A stretch of DNA of 64,000 nucleotides. It comes from Rotaria sp. Silwood1 (lineage: Eukaryota > Rotifera > Eurotatoria > Philodinida > Philodinidae). The position numbers were made by a program, and so were the translations under genes. This document shows positions 51,501 through 61,314 of this stretch, in pieces. Each line of letters opens with the position of its first letter. Position 1 is the stretch's first letter. Where the stretch lies: NCBI GenBank assembly GCA_905250075.1, contig CAJNOP010000012.1:496001-560000 (forward strand). Reading direction: 5' to 3'. The notes beneath the pieces were generated by a model. The model did not search any database, was not told the origin of the DNA, and worked only from the letters and a program-made list of their open reading frames with translations.

Positions 51501-53575
51501 TAAACATGATAGATAATACTTCTTATGATAATACTTACTTGAACTGTTGCTGTTGTTGTTGTAAAACAAAGTGCCATACGAGACGCATATTTAGCTGGAT
51601 TTTTTTCTTTATCAAAGTTACCCATCCAGGTATAAGCTTCAGGAAAACTTAGATTTATTTTTCTAGGATCTTCATCATAATCATTATGATGATAGAACCA
51701 AAATTGTCTTTCACGTAATTGTGATTGAGAATGATGTAAATATTTATATTTTCGATTATCATTCATTAGTATAAAACCATTTTCCAAATAATCAAGTAAT
51801 AATGAATGTAAATCACGAAAATGAAATGATTTTAAATGTCGACTATTTTCATCCCGAATATCAACAAGAACAAAATGATAAAGTGGTCGACCAAATTGTT
51901 CAACAGCTCGAAGAACTCGATTTGTTCGACATAGTTTCAATGGTTTTATTCGAATTGTTGTTGGTGTCAATGATACCGATGGTATATATGCTTCATTTTC
52001 TTCTTTAATATCTATTTTACTAATTAAACCATAAGCACAATTGTCTCGTTTTCGTTGTGATTCAACTATAGCATGTTGTAATTCATTATTTATATTAACA
52101 AATGGTTTCAATGAAAATATCCGTGAAAGATAAACACATACACGATAAAATAACTCATCAGGATTATTCTTTTCTTCACTTAGCTTATGTAATTTTTCGA
52201 TAAAATTTTCTTTATTTATTTGAATTTGCAAACGATATCCAACACTTGATAACAATTGCCATGAATATTTCATAATAAGTGATGGAAAAGTAGGTATTTG
52301 TTCCTGAAAAAATAAAAATGGTTTTGGTCCAATATTTGCATCAATATTTCCATAACAGACAGTTATTCGATGTAAAAGGAAAAAATTAATGAGTAATGCA
52401 AGTGTTTGTTTTATTCGATTTTCAATGTATTGTATTTTATTATTTCTTAAACGAAGTGGATCAGTATGTATACTAAATTGAATAGTAGGAAAATAACAGC
52501 CACCATTGACACCAATTCGTTTATAGTGTTCATATTGAAATTGCCGTTGTTGTTGAGATTCATGCTGTGGTGAACGCAATCGTGCAGCATCACGCGGTCT
52601 TGAATGTTGTCGATGACTTAATGGTACAGCATCACGTGGTCTTGAATATGATCGATGACCTGATGATCGTTGTTGAACATTTTCTGAAAAATCTTTGTTT
52701 CCATTGAGCCTATTTTGATGTAATCTATCTCTATCATGAATATTATGATGATTATTATTCATTGTAGCTCGAGCTTCAAATTCATTCATGTTGCATTTTT
52801 GACAAATATATATATCGAAACCTTCCTTACGTAAAACGACAATAATCGAATGATTAATACTAGAAACTAATAACTGTTTTTTTTGTCTTTTTTCAAAATC
52901 TTCTATGATCCATTCAATTGAGCCACTACCATTAAATTGATCATTTAAAAAGATAGACCATTTTGAGCGTGCATCGTTTTTCCATGAATGATTTTCTGAA
53001 TAAAAAAACTGATTCAAATCAATAAGTGCACCATAACGAAGTGAAACAGCAAAATTTGATTGTAGTTTATAACGGATTGTTTTCTTTGGTATATTATTAT
53101 TTAACGTATATTGTTGTTTTTCTTTTTTTAACGTTATCCAAAAAGGCACAGATGATGAAAAAGAAAGTCTCGGAATGTCAATGCTTTGCGGTTGAGTAAA
53201 GTGAATACGTAGTGTTGTTAATCCAAAATACCATGTACGTAATTGTTCTTCTTTATCTGTCCATTGCAAACCTTGTCGTGAGAAATCGTTTTTTATAATT
53301 TGCTTTACGTTGTCAATATTTTGTTCAGTATTTATAATAATTACCAAAAAATCTTGTTTTGTTAGTGTTTCCCATGGTTGAAATTTTGTATTTATGTTAA
53401 GATTAGTTAGACTTATCTGAATAGGTAGTGATGTATCAGATTTACTTTCATACTCATCATTATCATCCATTGTTGGATTGTCTTCAAGTGAATCATTACT
53501 TTCATCATTAGCAAATGGAGCATCTTGCTTTTTCAATGGAATTCGTTCGTAAGCTTTTACCCACAACGATGATAT
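45585..53575 (-). CDS. Cellular RNA-dependent RNA polymerase (QDE-1/EGO-1/RDR family)
   Basis: Copies RNA into double-stranded RNA for small-RNA silencing pathways. Four exons: 53575-51539, 51472-51362, 48005-46799 and 46729-45585, totalling 4500 bases or 1499 residues, all phases closing. Exon 1 ends with family blocks TPTTIRIKPLKLCRTNRVLR and YASRMALCFTTTTATV. The small exon carries FTDGCGTMS, and exon 3 begins with FRYDGAKGVASIHPD. The catalytic loop DISGSDLDGDEYLVIW is near residue 975, with all three aspartates of DLDGD present. Exon 1 also has an arginine/serine-rich insert with tandem SRPRDA units (about residues 310-350), and a Cys-rich patch lies near the C-terminus. The N-terminus is open: the upstream computed start is TTG, and an acceptor at 53576 suggests an unseen first exon. 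The 3.4-kb intron 48006-51361 houses a MITE. The stop codon overlaps the Helitron-like 3' end. Confidence 0.93.
49804..50889. mobile_element. hAT-like element with CCTGGC/GCCTGCAGGC motif arrays, in RdRP intron
   Basis: The left end TAGAACTGTCAACAGGC and the complement of the right end, TAGAGCTGCCAGCCTGG, are similar. Both are followed by arrays of GCCTG/CAGGC motifs (49830-49880 and 50770-50880). About 1.1 kb, with an AT-rich centre and no ORF of note. AGAGCTGCCA-type ends suggest hAT. The flanking 8-mers do not match, so the superfamily is inferred. Confidence 0.6.
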
Positions 53576-54037
53576 CTTTAAGCAAAACAAAAAAATAATA
53601 CATGGAAATGGCCAGTCAGATATATTCTAATTTTGTTTTCTTTCTAAAACCTGAATAGTACATTAGAGTAGTATGATTTTTTTGACTAGATTTAGTTCTT
53701 ATATAGTGCTAGTAAATGTCTATCTTTTGAATTCTGTATTGCCATAGAGGCGACACGTTTCAGGTATTTCCTTCACATCATAGAGTTCAAGATATCTCGT
53801 TACGACTTTGTTTTCATAAGTCAATTCTTAGATCGAGAATTTACATGACTTCTTCATATTTTCTAAGATGTACAAGGTAGATATTCGAGATGACATTGAT
53901 TTCAGGATTAGCTTTGAACTGATAACTTTATAAAACTTATTTAAAACTGATATTAGACTGACAAAAGGTAAAAAATGATTTGAAAAACTACAAAGGACCT
54001 ATCGATGACTGTGAAAAGATAACAAGAATTACATTTG
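53576..54037. other. Region upstream of RdRP, first exon not found
   Basis: AT-rich DNA next to the first recognised RdRP exon. A short leader exon with the true ATG may lie here or further away. None could be chosen with confidence. Confidence 0.35.
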
Positions 54038-54246
54038 CAGTGCCCGCACGAAGGACCTAATATTAGGGAGTATATGGTGCATTGGGGGCGGGAGGAGGGG
54101 AGGAGGAGGGTATAAAGGAGTGTTTTCAGAAAAAACTTGCAAAAAAATTGTAAAATTTAGGTTGAAACTGGCTCTCGTGGTTGGAAAAAACTGAAAATTT
54201 TTGATTATTGTGGGGTGTACACTCTCCCCCGCTCGTGCGGGACCTG
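54038..54246. mobile_element. Short hAT-like MITE with polypurine core
   Basis: The left end CAGTGCCCGCACGA pairs with the complement of the right end, CAGGTCCCGCACGA. Flanks TACATTTG and TACACCTG match at 6 of 8 positions, as for an aged 8-base duplication. The interior has a striking G/A-only run (GGGGGCGGGAGGAGGGGAGG) near 54086. 209 bases, non-coding. Confidence 0.65.
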
Positions 54247-54863
54247 TACACCTGTTATTTGCTTATTGTCTAATCTTAGCTTCATGAAAACTTCTATTCA
54301 TAACAAGACCAAATGATATGTACACTTAGTTTTTAAATAAAGTTCTTGCTGATAACATTCTTTTACTAATACTTCATTTTATTTAAGATGCTCAAAGTCA
54401 AAATAGAATTATAGGAACTCAGTCGAAACGGAATATCTTGAACTATATGATGTCTAGGAAAATAACTGAGACACGTCGCTTTTATCACGATATGAAACTC
54501 AAAAGATAGATGTTTACTAGTACTACATATGAACTGCATCTGATAAAAAAATTCATACTGCTCCGAATGTACTATTGAGGTTTTACAAAGAAAATAAGTC
54601 AGGATATTCATGACTGACCACTCCCCATATATATATATATGTTTGGAAAAAAATAGTTCGACTCTGTATTTTGAGTATATTTTCCCTACAAAAACACATC
54701 TTTTTCAAAAGTAATTACATATTTTGAAAGTCTGCAGTTTTCTGTCGCCCTGTATAATTAGGTTTTAGTTGAGACCTATTCATTATCAAAAGAAATTGAG
54801 TGTAATTGAGGCACTCACATATTGAGATTCCTACAGACTCGATTTTGTTACTGTCATCGAAAT

Positions 54864-55231
54864 TAGGGATGTGCAGTTTCGGTGAAAACACTGAATTACT
54901 GACAGTGACACACCGACACTGAGCGTCACTGTCTGCACTGACGCACTGACAGTGAGCGAACTGTCTGCAGTGAGGCACTGATGGTGAGCGAACTGTCTGC
55001 AGTGATACACTGACACTGATTTGCACTGTCTGCAGGGAGACACTGGCAGGCCAAAAGCGGAGCTTCACCTGGGCGGTGTTCCCTCGTCACTGTCAGTGCG
55101 TCACTGCAGACGGTTCGCTCATTGTCGGTGTGTCACTGCAGACAGTGCGCTCAGTGTCAGTGTCGTCAGCGTACCAGTGAACGCCAGTGCGGTTTTATCG
55201 GTGCTCAGTATACTGAAACTGCACATCCCTA
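54864..55231. mobile_element. hAT-like MITE with CAGTG motif arrays, perfect 8-base duplication
   Basis: The terminal repeat TAGGGATGTGCAGTTTC is exact at both ends. The flanking duplication ATCGAAAT is at 54856-54863 and 55232-55239. The interior is almost entirely CACTG/CAGTG/TCTGCAG motif in opposed orientation. The other arm of the host palindrome (near 58940-58960) shows the site without the insertion. Confidence 0.9.
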
Positions 55232-55878
55232 ATCGAAATTAGTATTTTAAATTTTCTATCACTACAGTATTGTGTTTTTAAAAAAGTAACCATAGATTCT
55301 GATACAGCTTGAAATTTTCTATCATCGTATATATTTTTTGTCTTGCCTTACACTTATGTGCTGAATGTACTGCAGCACATAACTACAAGGCAGTTAAAAA
55401 ATACATACGATCAGAGATGGACAGCTCCGACCATCTCTTGGTTCAGCTCCAGTCACTAACGAGTCGCTCCGCTCCCACTCCGCTCCAGCTTCAACCTCCA
55501 TAAAAAAAACACCCGCTCCGGCTCCGCTTCAGCTCCACCGAAATTACGAAGCGCTCCGCTCCGCTCCGACTCCGCTCTAGCTCCGTTGTAACGAAACTTG
55601 TTTTTGCTGATTTTGTTGAAGTTTGATGATGTGCAGTAAATTTGACGTTTTATTTCAACATATATACATATAATATAGACAAAACAAACTAATTCTCAAT
55701 ATATTTAACTTAGCCTGATTACAGTATGAAGATTATTTACAATGTCAAATAGACTAGTGAACTACAGCACATGTCGATTGCATTTTTTGTAAAGTAAGCA
55801 TTGAGAGCATATTCTTAGGGAGTCTACTGTAATGAGGACACATGAGTATGCCGCTCGAGGAAAACACCCTTTGAACTA

Positions 55879-56327
55879 CACTGTAAGAAGTAGGCGCAGA
55901 ATAATAAACCCTTTCATATACCCTTTTAGTTCATAAACCATAGGAAGGGTATTTTATATGTTGCACTTTCATAAACTCTTTAGGGTATATTAGCAGTAAT
56001 ATACCCTTAAAGCGTTTATTAACTTCATAAACCCTTCGAAAAAAGCGTTTATTCATGTACCCTTTAGAAGAAATCGTAGAATACAAAACACTTTTCTGAA
56101 GGATTTATGAAGTTAATAAACGCTTTAAGGGTACATTACTGCTCATATACCCTAAAGAGTTTATAAAAGTGCAACGTATAAAATTCTCTTCCTAGGGTTT
56201 ATGAACTGAAAGGATATATGAAAGAACTTACGATACTAATATACCCGAAAAAGGGTATATGAAAGGATTTATTAGGTTAACAAACCTTTTTCAAGGATTT
56301 ATTATTCTGCGCGTATTTTTTACAGTG
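55879..56327. mobile_element. Palindromic MITE with AAACCCTTT/GGGTATA motifs
   Basis: The ends CACTGTAAGAAGTAGGCGCA and, complemented, CACTGTAAAAAATACGCGCA are followed by GAATAATAAA. The arms are repeated AAACCCTT-, TATACCC- and GGGTTTAT-type motifs and mirror each other around about 56080. About 450 bases, nested in 55412-58020. No clean duplication. Confidence 0.75.
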
Positions 56328-56358
56328 CAGAGCGGAGGTAGCCGGTGCAAGTATGAAT

Positions 56359-56726
56359 ACCCTAGTCGAGAATCTCTAAACGAATCCATGGGAAGTTCCT
56401 GTCAAAATTTCCTGAGGAATCCCGGCAGGGGTTCCCTATGGATTTACGAGAGAGTCAAGAAGTCCCCAGGGATTGACGTGGGAGTTTCTGGGAATTTGCT
56501 AGGGAATTCCTGAGGATTTGCCAGGGACTCGTCAGGAATATACCATGAGACTTACGATGACTGCAAACGATTGTACACGACGTTCTTATCATAATATCCA
56601 CCCCAAGTGAAACCTCATTATAAAATTCCCTCGAAGTCCCTGGGAAATCGTGAGAGGAATTCCATCAGGGACCGAGGATGAGTGTGGGACTCACCAGGGA
56701 TTCGTTTAGGAATTCTTGACTAGGGT
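56359..56726. mobile_element. Inverted-repeat MITE with AGGGATTCC motifs
   Basis: The left end ACCCTAGTCGAGAATCTC and, complemented, the right end ACCCTAGTCAAGAATTCC are both followed by TAAACGAATCC. The interior carries many AGGGATTC/CCTGAGGAATCC-like motifs. 368 bases, with no duplication identified. Nested in 55412-58020. Confidence 0.75.
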
Positions 56727-56882
56727 AAGAAGATGATTGATTGGAGTCATCATCTTGATCAGTTAACGATGACGATCGATTACATGATTGTTTTGCCATA
56801 AAAAATTTTGTTCATTCAACTTTCAGTTGAATGAGAAATATTTTCTGTTCTGTCATAGCTTACTTCTCATAGATTTCATAAT

Positions 56883-57645
56883 AGAGTGAATCCGTGGGAT
56901 TTCTACCACTTTTATTGAAAAAACTTTTTCGCTTTGAATAGTCTAGTTAGATGTATCATAGTCGAAAACGGTCTGAGGCAACAATTAAAACTTTTTTGGA
57001 CATATAAAGTGTGGAGAATCAAATCATTTTTTAGGAACACTCCACACGCATAAAGAGTGTCCTATAATAAATTGTTAATCATATTTTTCATACTTTTTGG
57101 TGGCATAGAGAGCTGCAATTTTTATCACATCTATATCTAATCAAGATCTTTTACTTCTGAGATTTTCAACTCTCTAGCTAAAACTAATGGTGAAATACAT
57201 TGACAAGACTGAAATACATGAAGTTTCGTACTTGATTTTTGCATATTTTTACTGTTAAATTATTGGAAAAATCGAGTGCAAATTTGATGTATTTCACCAT
57301 TAGTTTTAGCTAGAGAGCTGAAAATTTCAGAAATAAAAGATCTTGATTAGATATACATGTGATAAAAATTTTAGCTCTCTATGTCAACAAAAAATATGAA
57401 AAATATGATGAATAAATTATCATCAGTTATTATGGGTTGCCCTTTATCGGTGTGGAATGTTCCTAAAAAATAATGTAGTTCTCTATACTTTATATGTTCA
57501 AAAAGGTTTTAATTGTTGCCTCAGATTGTTTTCGACTATGATACATCTAACTAGACTATTAAAAGCGAAAAGAAATCTTTCTTTCAGAACATTGGCACAG
57601 AATACCATTCTTCCACAAAGTGGTAGAAACCCCACGGATTCACTC
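56883..57645. mobile_element. Long palindrome (about 760 bases)
   Basis: The left arm begins GAGTGAATCCGTGGGATTTC and the right arm ends with its near complement (ACCCCACGGATTCACTC). Arms match through GTCTAGTTAGATGTATCATA and on to the centre near 57262 (ATTAGTTTTAGCTAGAGAG and its complement). Divergence between arms is low. Nested in 55412-58020. Confidence 0.75.
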
Positions 57646-59170
57646 AATATCAAATTTTCTCTCTTCATCGATGTCGTGTTCTTATATTTTCAAACTAACA
57701 ATAGCGCAGTCAAATAAGCTATAGAACAATCGACTAAATGAATGGTTAGTCATTGTCTCAAGTATTGTTATGGTTTAAAATGTAACAATGGCACATTCAC
57801 TGTAATGAATAGTCGATGACGAACTTTTGTATCACTAATTCTTCCGTCTTTGTTTACAGAAGAATAAAGCGAAAAATGAACGTATGGTTGAAGATAGGAA
57901 AAAGAAGGTCGCTCCGACTCCGCCCCAGCTCCACCGTTCTGACGAATCACTCCGCTCTTCTCCTGGGATGGAGCTAGCTCCATGGAGCGGGCGCTCAGGA
58001 GTCGGAGCTGCCCATCTCTGCATAGAACGATAGAGAATTTCAAGCTTTATCAGAATCTATGATTACTTTTTTTCAAATTTTTTTTGAGTTATAACCATAT
58101 TTTGAGAAGACGAGAAAAGCAACGATCTTTGGTACTTGTCGATTGACGGTGTGTTTAACCCTTTCAGTCTCATAGTAGAAAAAAAGCTTCACATGTTTTA
58201 TAATTATTTTTCACAACATAATTTGTAAAAATTAGTACCTAATCTCTTGAAATGAAGCAATAAGGAGTGCTCTAGAATCCTTCCCAAGTATCTGCAAAGG
58301 AGATATATAGTCGTTCATTGAGCAAGTTCTGATTGGTGACCAAAGTTCACGGAAAAGAAGAGGCGAACTTACTCACTTTTCTGTCAGAAAACAAAAACAA
58401 AAACAAATTCAACAAACGCTGGGGAAAAATCTCTATCAGCTCAGTTGTTAGCACATATGCCTGTTGCTGGACCTAAAAGAAGATACAGATATTGCAGTAC
58501 GAGAGCTTCTCCAGTGTTTAGTAGTATAAAATGCAGTTTTTGTGGCATTTTTGTTTGTGTAAAAAAAATCAAAATTGTTTTTTGTTATTTCATGAAAAAC
58601 TTGTATAACTTTTGCAATTAATAAATTTTAGCAATTAAAATTTCTATTCAAGTATAACAAAATTCAATAAAACTTATACTGAATACAACACATGCGAGTG
58701 CACACGAAATATTTATGTCTTGTGTTTGTGTCTAAACTAAGCTAATCTAGCAGTCTACTTGAATTGAATCCAACAGAAATAATTTGGGACTGAAAGGATT
58801 AGTTTACTCAAGCTTTTTCTTCAATAAATAAATATAAGAAAATAAGTCAACATTTAGGGTGACAGAGAATTTCAAATTCTATCAGAATCCACGGTTACTT
58901 TTTTTTAGAAACACAATACTACAGTGATAGAAAATTTAAAATACTAATTTTGATGACAATGACAAAATTAATTTGTGAGAATCTCAATATGCGAGTGTCT
59001 TAGTTGCACTCAATTTATTTTAGTAATGAATAGTTCTCAACTAAAACCTACTTATACAGAGCGATAGAAAACTTCATGGACTTTCAGAATATGTAATTAC
59101 TTTAAAAAAAAAGATGTGTTTTTATAGTGGAAATATATTCAAAATACAGAGTCTAACTATTTTTTTCCGA

Positions 59171-60081
59171 GCGTATATAAATATCTATACATTGTTAATA
59201 TGTATTGGAAATACTGTAATTAATTATTTCTTACAGATTCTGTAGAATCATGTCGAAATTGTGTTGACTGCATTTGTCTATATGATGTCATTGTAAATCC
59301 AAAATGCACTCTATTATTTTAACCAGCCGTCCTTGTCTTCAAAGAAAAAAAAGAAAATTTCTTTTTTTCTCGTTTTTTTTTCTGAGAAGTAAAATGGAAA
59401 CGCAACATAGTTATTAACTATATTCAGGGCGTGCTTTTTTTTAGATTTTTTTCTTTCTGTTAGCTTTCGGCATCAATGAAAGTTCTTTGAGCGTCTAGGT
59501 AGATGTTGCGTATAAATATCAGTCATTCAGACAAAATTTTTCTCTCATGCTTGATGCGTCAATATATTAAAAAAAGTTCATTCATAGTAAATAATATATA
59601 TTGACACACAGTAAAAGAAAAGAAAGAAATGAAGCCTCGCTTTGTCAAACAACGCTATCTCGATTTAAAAAGTTAATATTGAAAGCAGCAACGAACAAAG
59701 TCTTGGATTGTTAGAAAAAAAGTAATATCATTTTTTTTCTTCTTTCTGTTTAACTTGACATTTAATGAGCTGCATGAAATAAAGAGAAGATTTGTCTTTT
59801 GAAGAGTATCTTCATTCATAATTTAATATCTTTTATTGCTTAAATCCCAATTGGTTTATAAATAGAACTAATTCTAGAGGAGGACGACACTTAGTACGCC
59901 GCTTTCTTTTATATTGATTAGACGATACCATAAAAGTTTGTAAATGGAATTGTAGATTAACATGATGTTTACAAAACTTGATAGAAATCGACTTTTCTAT
60001 GATTAGGATAATTCTTATAACGAAAGAAATTATTTAAAAAGAATATTTATTTCTGAAAAGTCGTATTTTTTTCATTAATAA
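59171..60081. other. Intergenic, nothing recognised
   Basis: AT-rich DNA between the palindrome cluster and the 3' end of the Ly6-like gene. No supported feature. Confidence 0.4.
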
Positions 60082-60600
60082 CTAAAGAAAAAAATGTAAA
60101 ACACCAAATAAAAATATCCTTGCTATATTTATATTTGGTATTAATCGATTTGAATCATCATAATTACATAAATCTCGATCTCCACAACATGAAACACAAC
60201 CCCAACTTCGACCTTCACTATTGGGTTCACAAGGTGTTAAAGAATGTGTATAATTTTGTTGACGTTCACATGCATTACGTTTTGTACAATATTTTGTAAT
60301 GATTATTTCATCAAAATTATCTAAAAATTTTTATTAGAATAAATCAAAAAAGAAAGAAACACCTACAATTCTACCTGGTTTAAGTACAATGGTTAAACAT
60401 GTATCAAATGTTGGTTGACAATCTGTAAAATAACTTGAATTATTTGAATTACATTCAACATTTGAATATTTCATTGAACATTGATAGCATGAAATTGCTT
60501 CAATTTCTAAAGCAAAATCATTTTAATATCGTAATATTTTCATATTTAGTTTACCTCGATTTCCAATGAATAATACTAAGAGAAAAACTAAAGACCACAT
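60082..60600 (-). CDS. Ly6/uPAR three-finger domain protein, probably GPI-anchored
   Basis: A small cell-surface protein, 138 residues in three exons (60600-60555, 60506-60375, 60320-60082), phases closing. None of the exons is large enough to stand out alone. The start MWSLVFLLVLFIGNR is a signal peptide; another ATG 4 bases upstream is out of frame. Mature residues begin CYQCSMKYSNVECN and carry ten or more cysteines, ending CVSCCGDRDLCN, the closing motif of the LU (Ly6/uPAR) domain. A hydrophobic tail (IARIFLFGVLHFFL) ends the protein directly, as in GPI-anchor signals. LU proteins modulate receptors and channels or hold cell contacts; the partner here is unknown. Confidence 0.85.
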
Positions 60601-60604
60601 TCAT

Positions 60605-61314
60605 TATCGTCGTATGAATAAATGATTTAACATAATAGGCAGTTTATGAAATAACGTTATATGCTTTCACAATGACGAGTAGTCGTTCGTGCTTCTTCAT
60701 TTTATCTGTCTAACATGCAAAAGCAATACTAACACTTGAATCTAAACGTTCGCTACAGTCGTCCTAATTTAATCTCTTAAGGGAAAAGAAAAAACATTTA
60801 TCTTTGCTTCTTTTTAAAGTAAATGTCGTGATCTCCTTCATGACAATAAAAGCAAGAGAAAACCGGAAGTTAATTCGTTTTACACGAGTCAAATTGGTTG
60901 CTTGTAAAGATATACATTCTGTTTCTTTCTGTTTGTTTTTCGTATCGTTCAGCCGATAAAAATGAAAGAAACCCCTTGTCATCCTTGTGACACACGAGAG
61001 AAAAAGCAAAGAATTGATTGATTGTGATGTGAGTTTTTAGATGTTGATTCTAATAGAATTAATCGTTCGTGACCAAGATTTATGAGTATTATAACCATTA
61101 TAAATGAACGTCTGTTTTTTTTTGTCAAAGAATGTTTATTGAATAAGAAGAAGAAAACAATTTAAACATCTACAGATAGTCGTCTAAAAGTATGAGATAA
61201 AGGAGAAACAGAGAGGGAGACAATATAGCACCGAGAAACAAAAAAAGTTCGAAAGAAATGTGTAAAAGGGCCGATTATAAAAAAAAACCAAAGTCTTCCA
61301 TTTGATATTCTTAT
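60605..61314. other. Spacer between Ly6-like and EGF/CBM14 genes
   Basis: AT-rich, 0.7 kb, holding the Ly6-like promoter and the downstream end of the EGF gene by position. No named signal. Confidence 0.4.

Larger units (their letters stand above)
55412..58020. mobile_element. Element with GCTCCG motif arrays, host of nested insertions
   Basis: The left end CAGAGATGGACAGCTCCGAC and the complement of the right end, CAGAGATGGGCAGCTCCGAC, differ at one base in 20. Arrays of GCTCCGCTCC/GCTCCGACTCC follow inside the left end and precede the right end. Flanking 8-mers CATACGAT and CATAGAAC match only partly. It contains the elements at 55879, 56359 and 56883. Non-coding. Confidence 0.75.
54641..59170. 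mobile_element. Large nested foldback structure
   Basis: The left arm 54641-55332 and the right arm about 58845-59170 are reverse complements once the insertion at 54864-55231 is removed. Outer ends: ATAGTTCGACTCTGTATTTTG near 54654 and CAAAATACAGAGTCTAACTAT near 59138. A second partial copy of the inner arm lies at 58025-58075. Inside sit further elements (55412-58020, which itself contains 55879, 56359 and 56883). No transposase is visible. Boundaries are approximate. Confidence 0.7.

Noticed and set aside
53588..53590. Computed start of the RdRP first exon
   Set aside because: The codon is TTG. An intron acceptor at 53576 explains the reading frame better, leaving the true start unknown.
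54715..55242. Cysteine- and serine-rich ORFs at 54715-55242
   Set aside because: They are translations of the CAGTG motif array of a MITE.
54864..58020. CRISPR-like array interpretation of the regular motifs
   Set aside because: The motifs are contiguous, palindromic and lack unique spacers of constant length; the genome is also eukaryotic.
57768..58043. ORF at 57768-58043 minus
   Set aside because: Low-complexity translation of the GCTCCG arrays at the end of a MITE.
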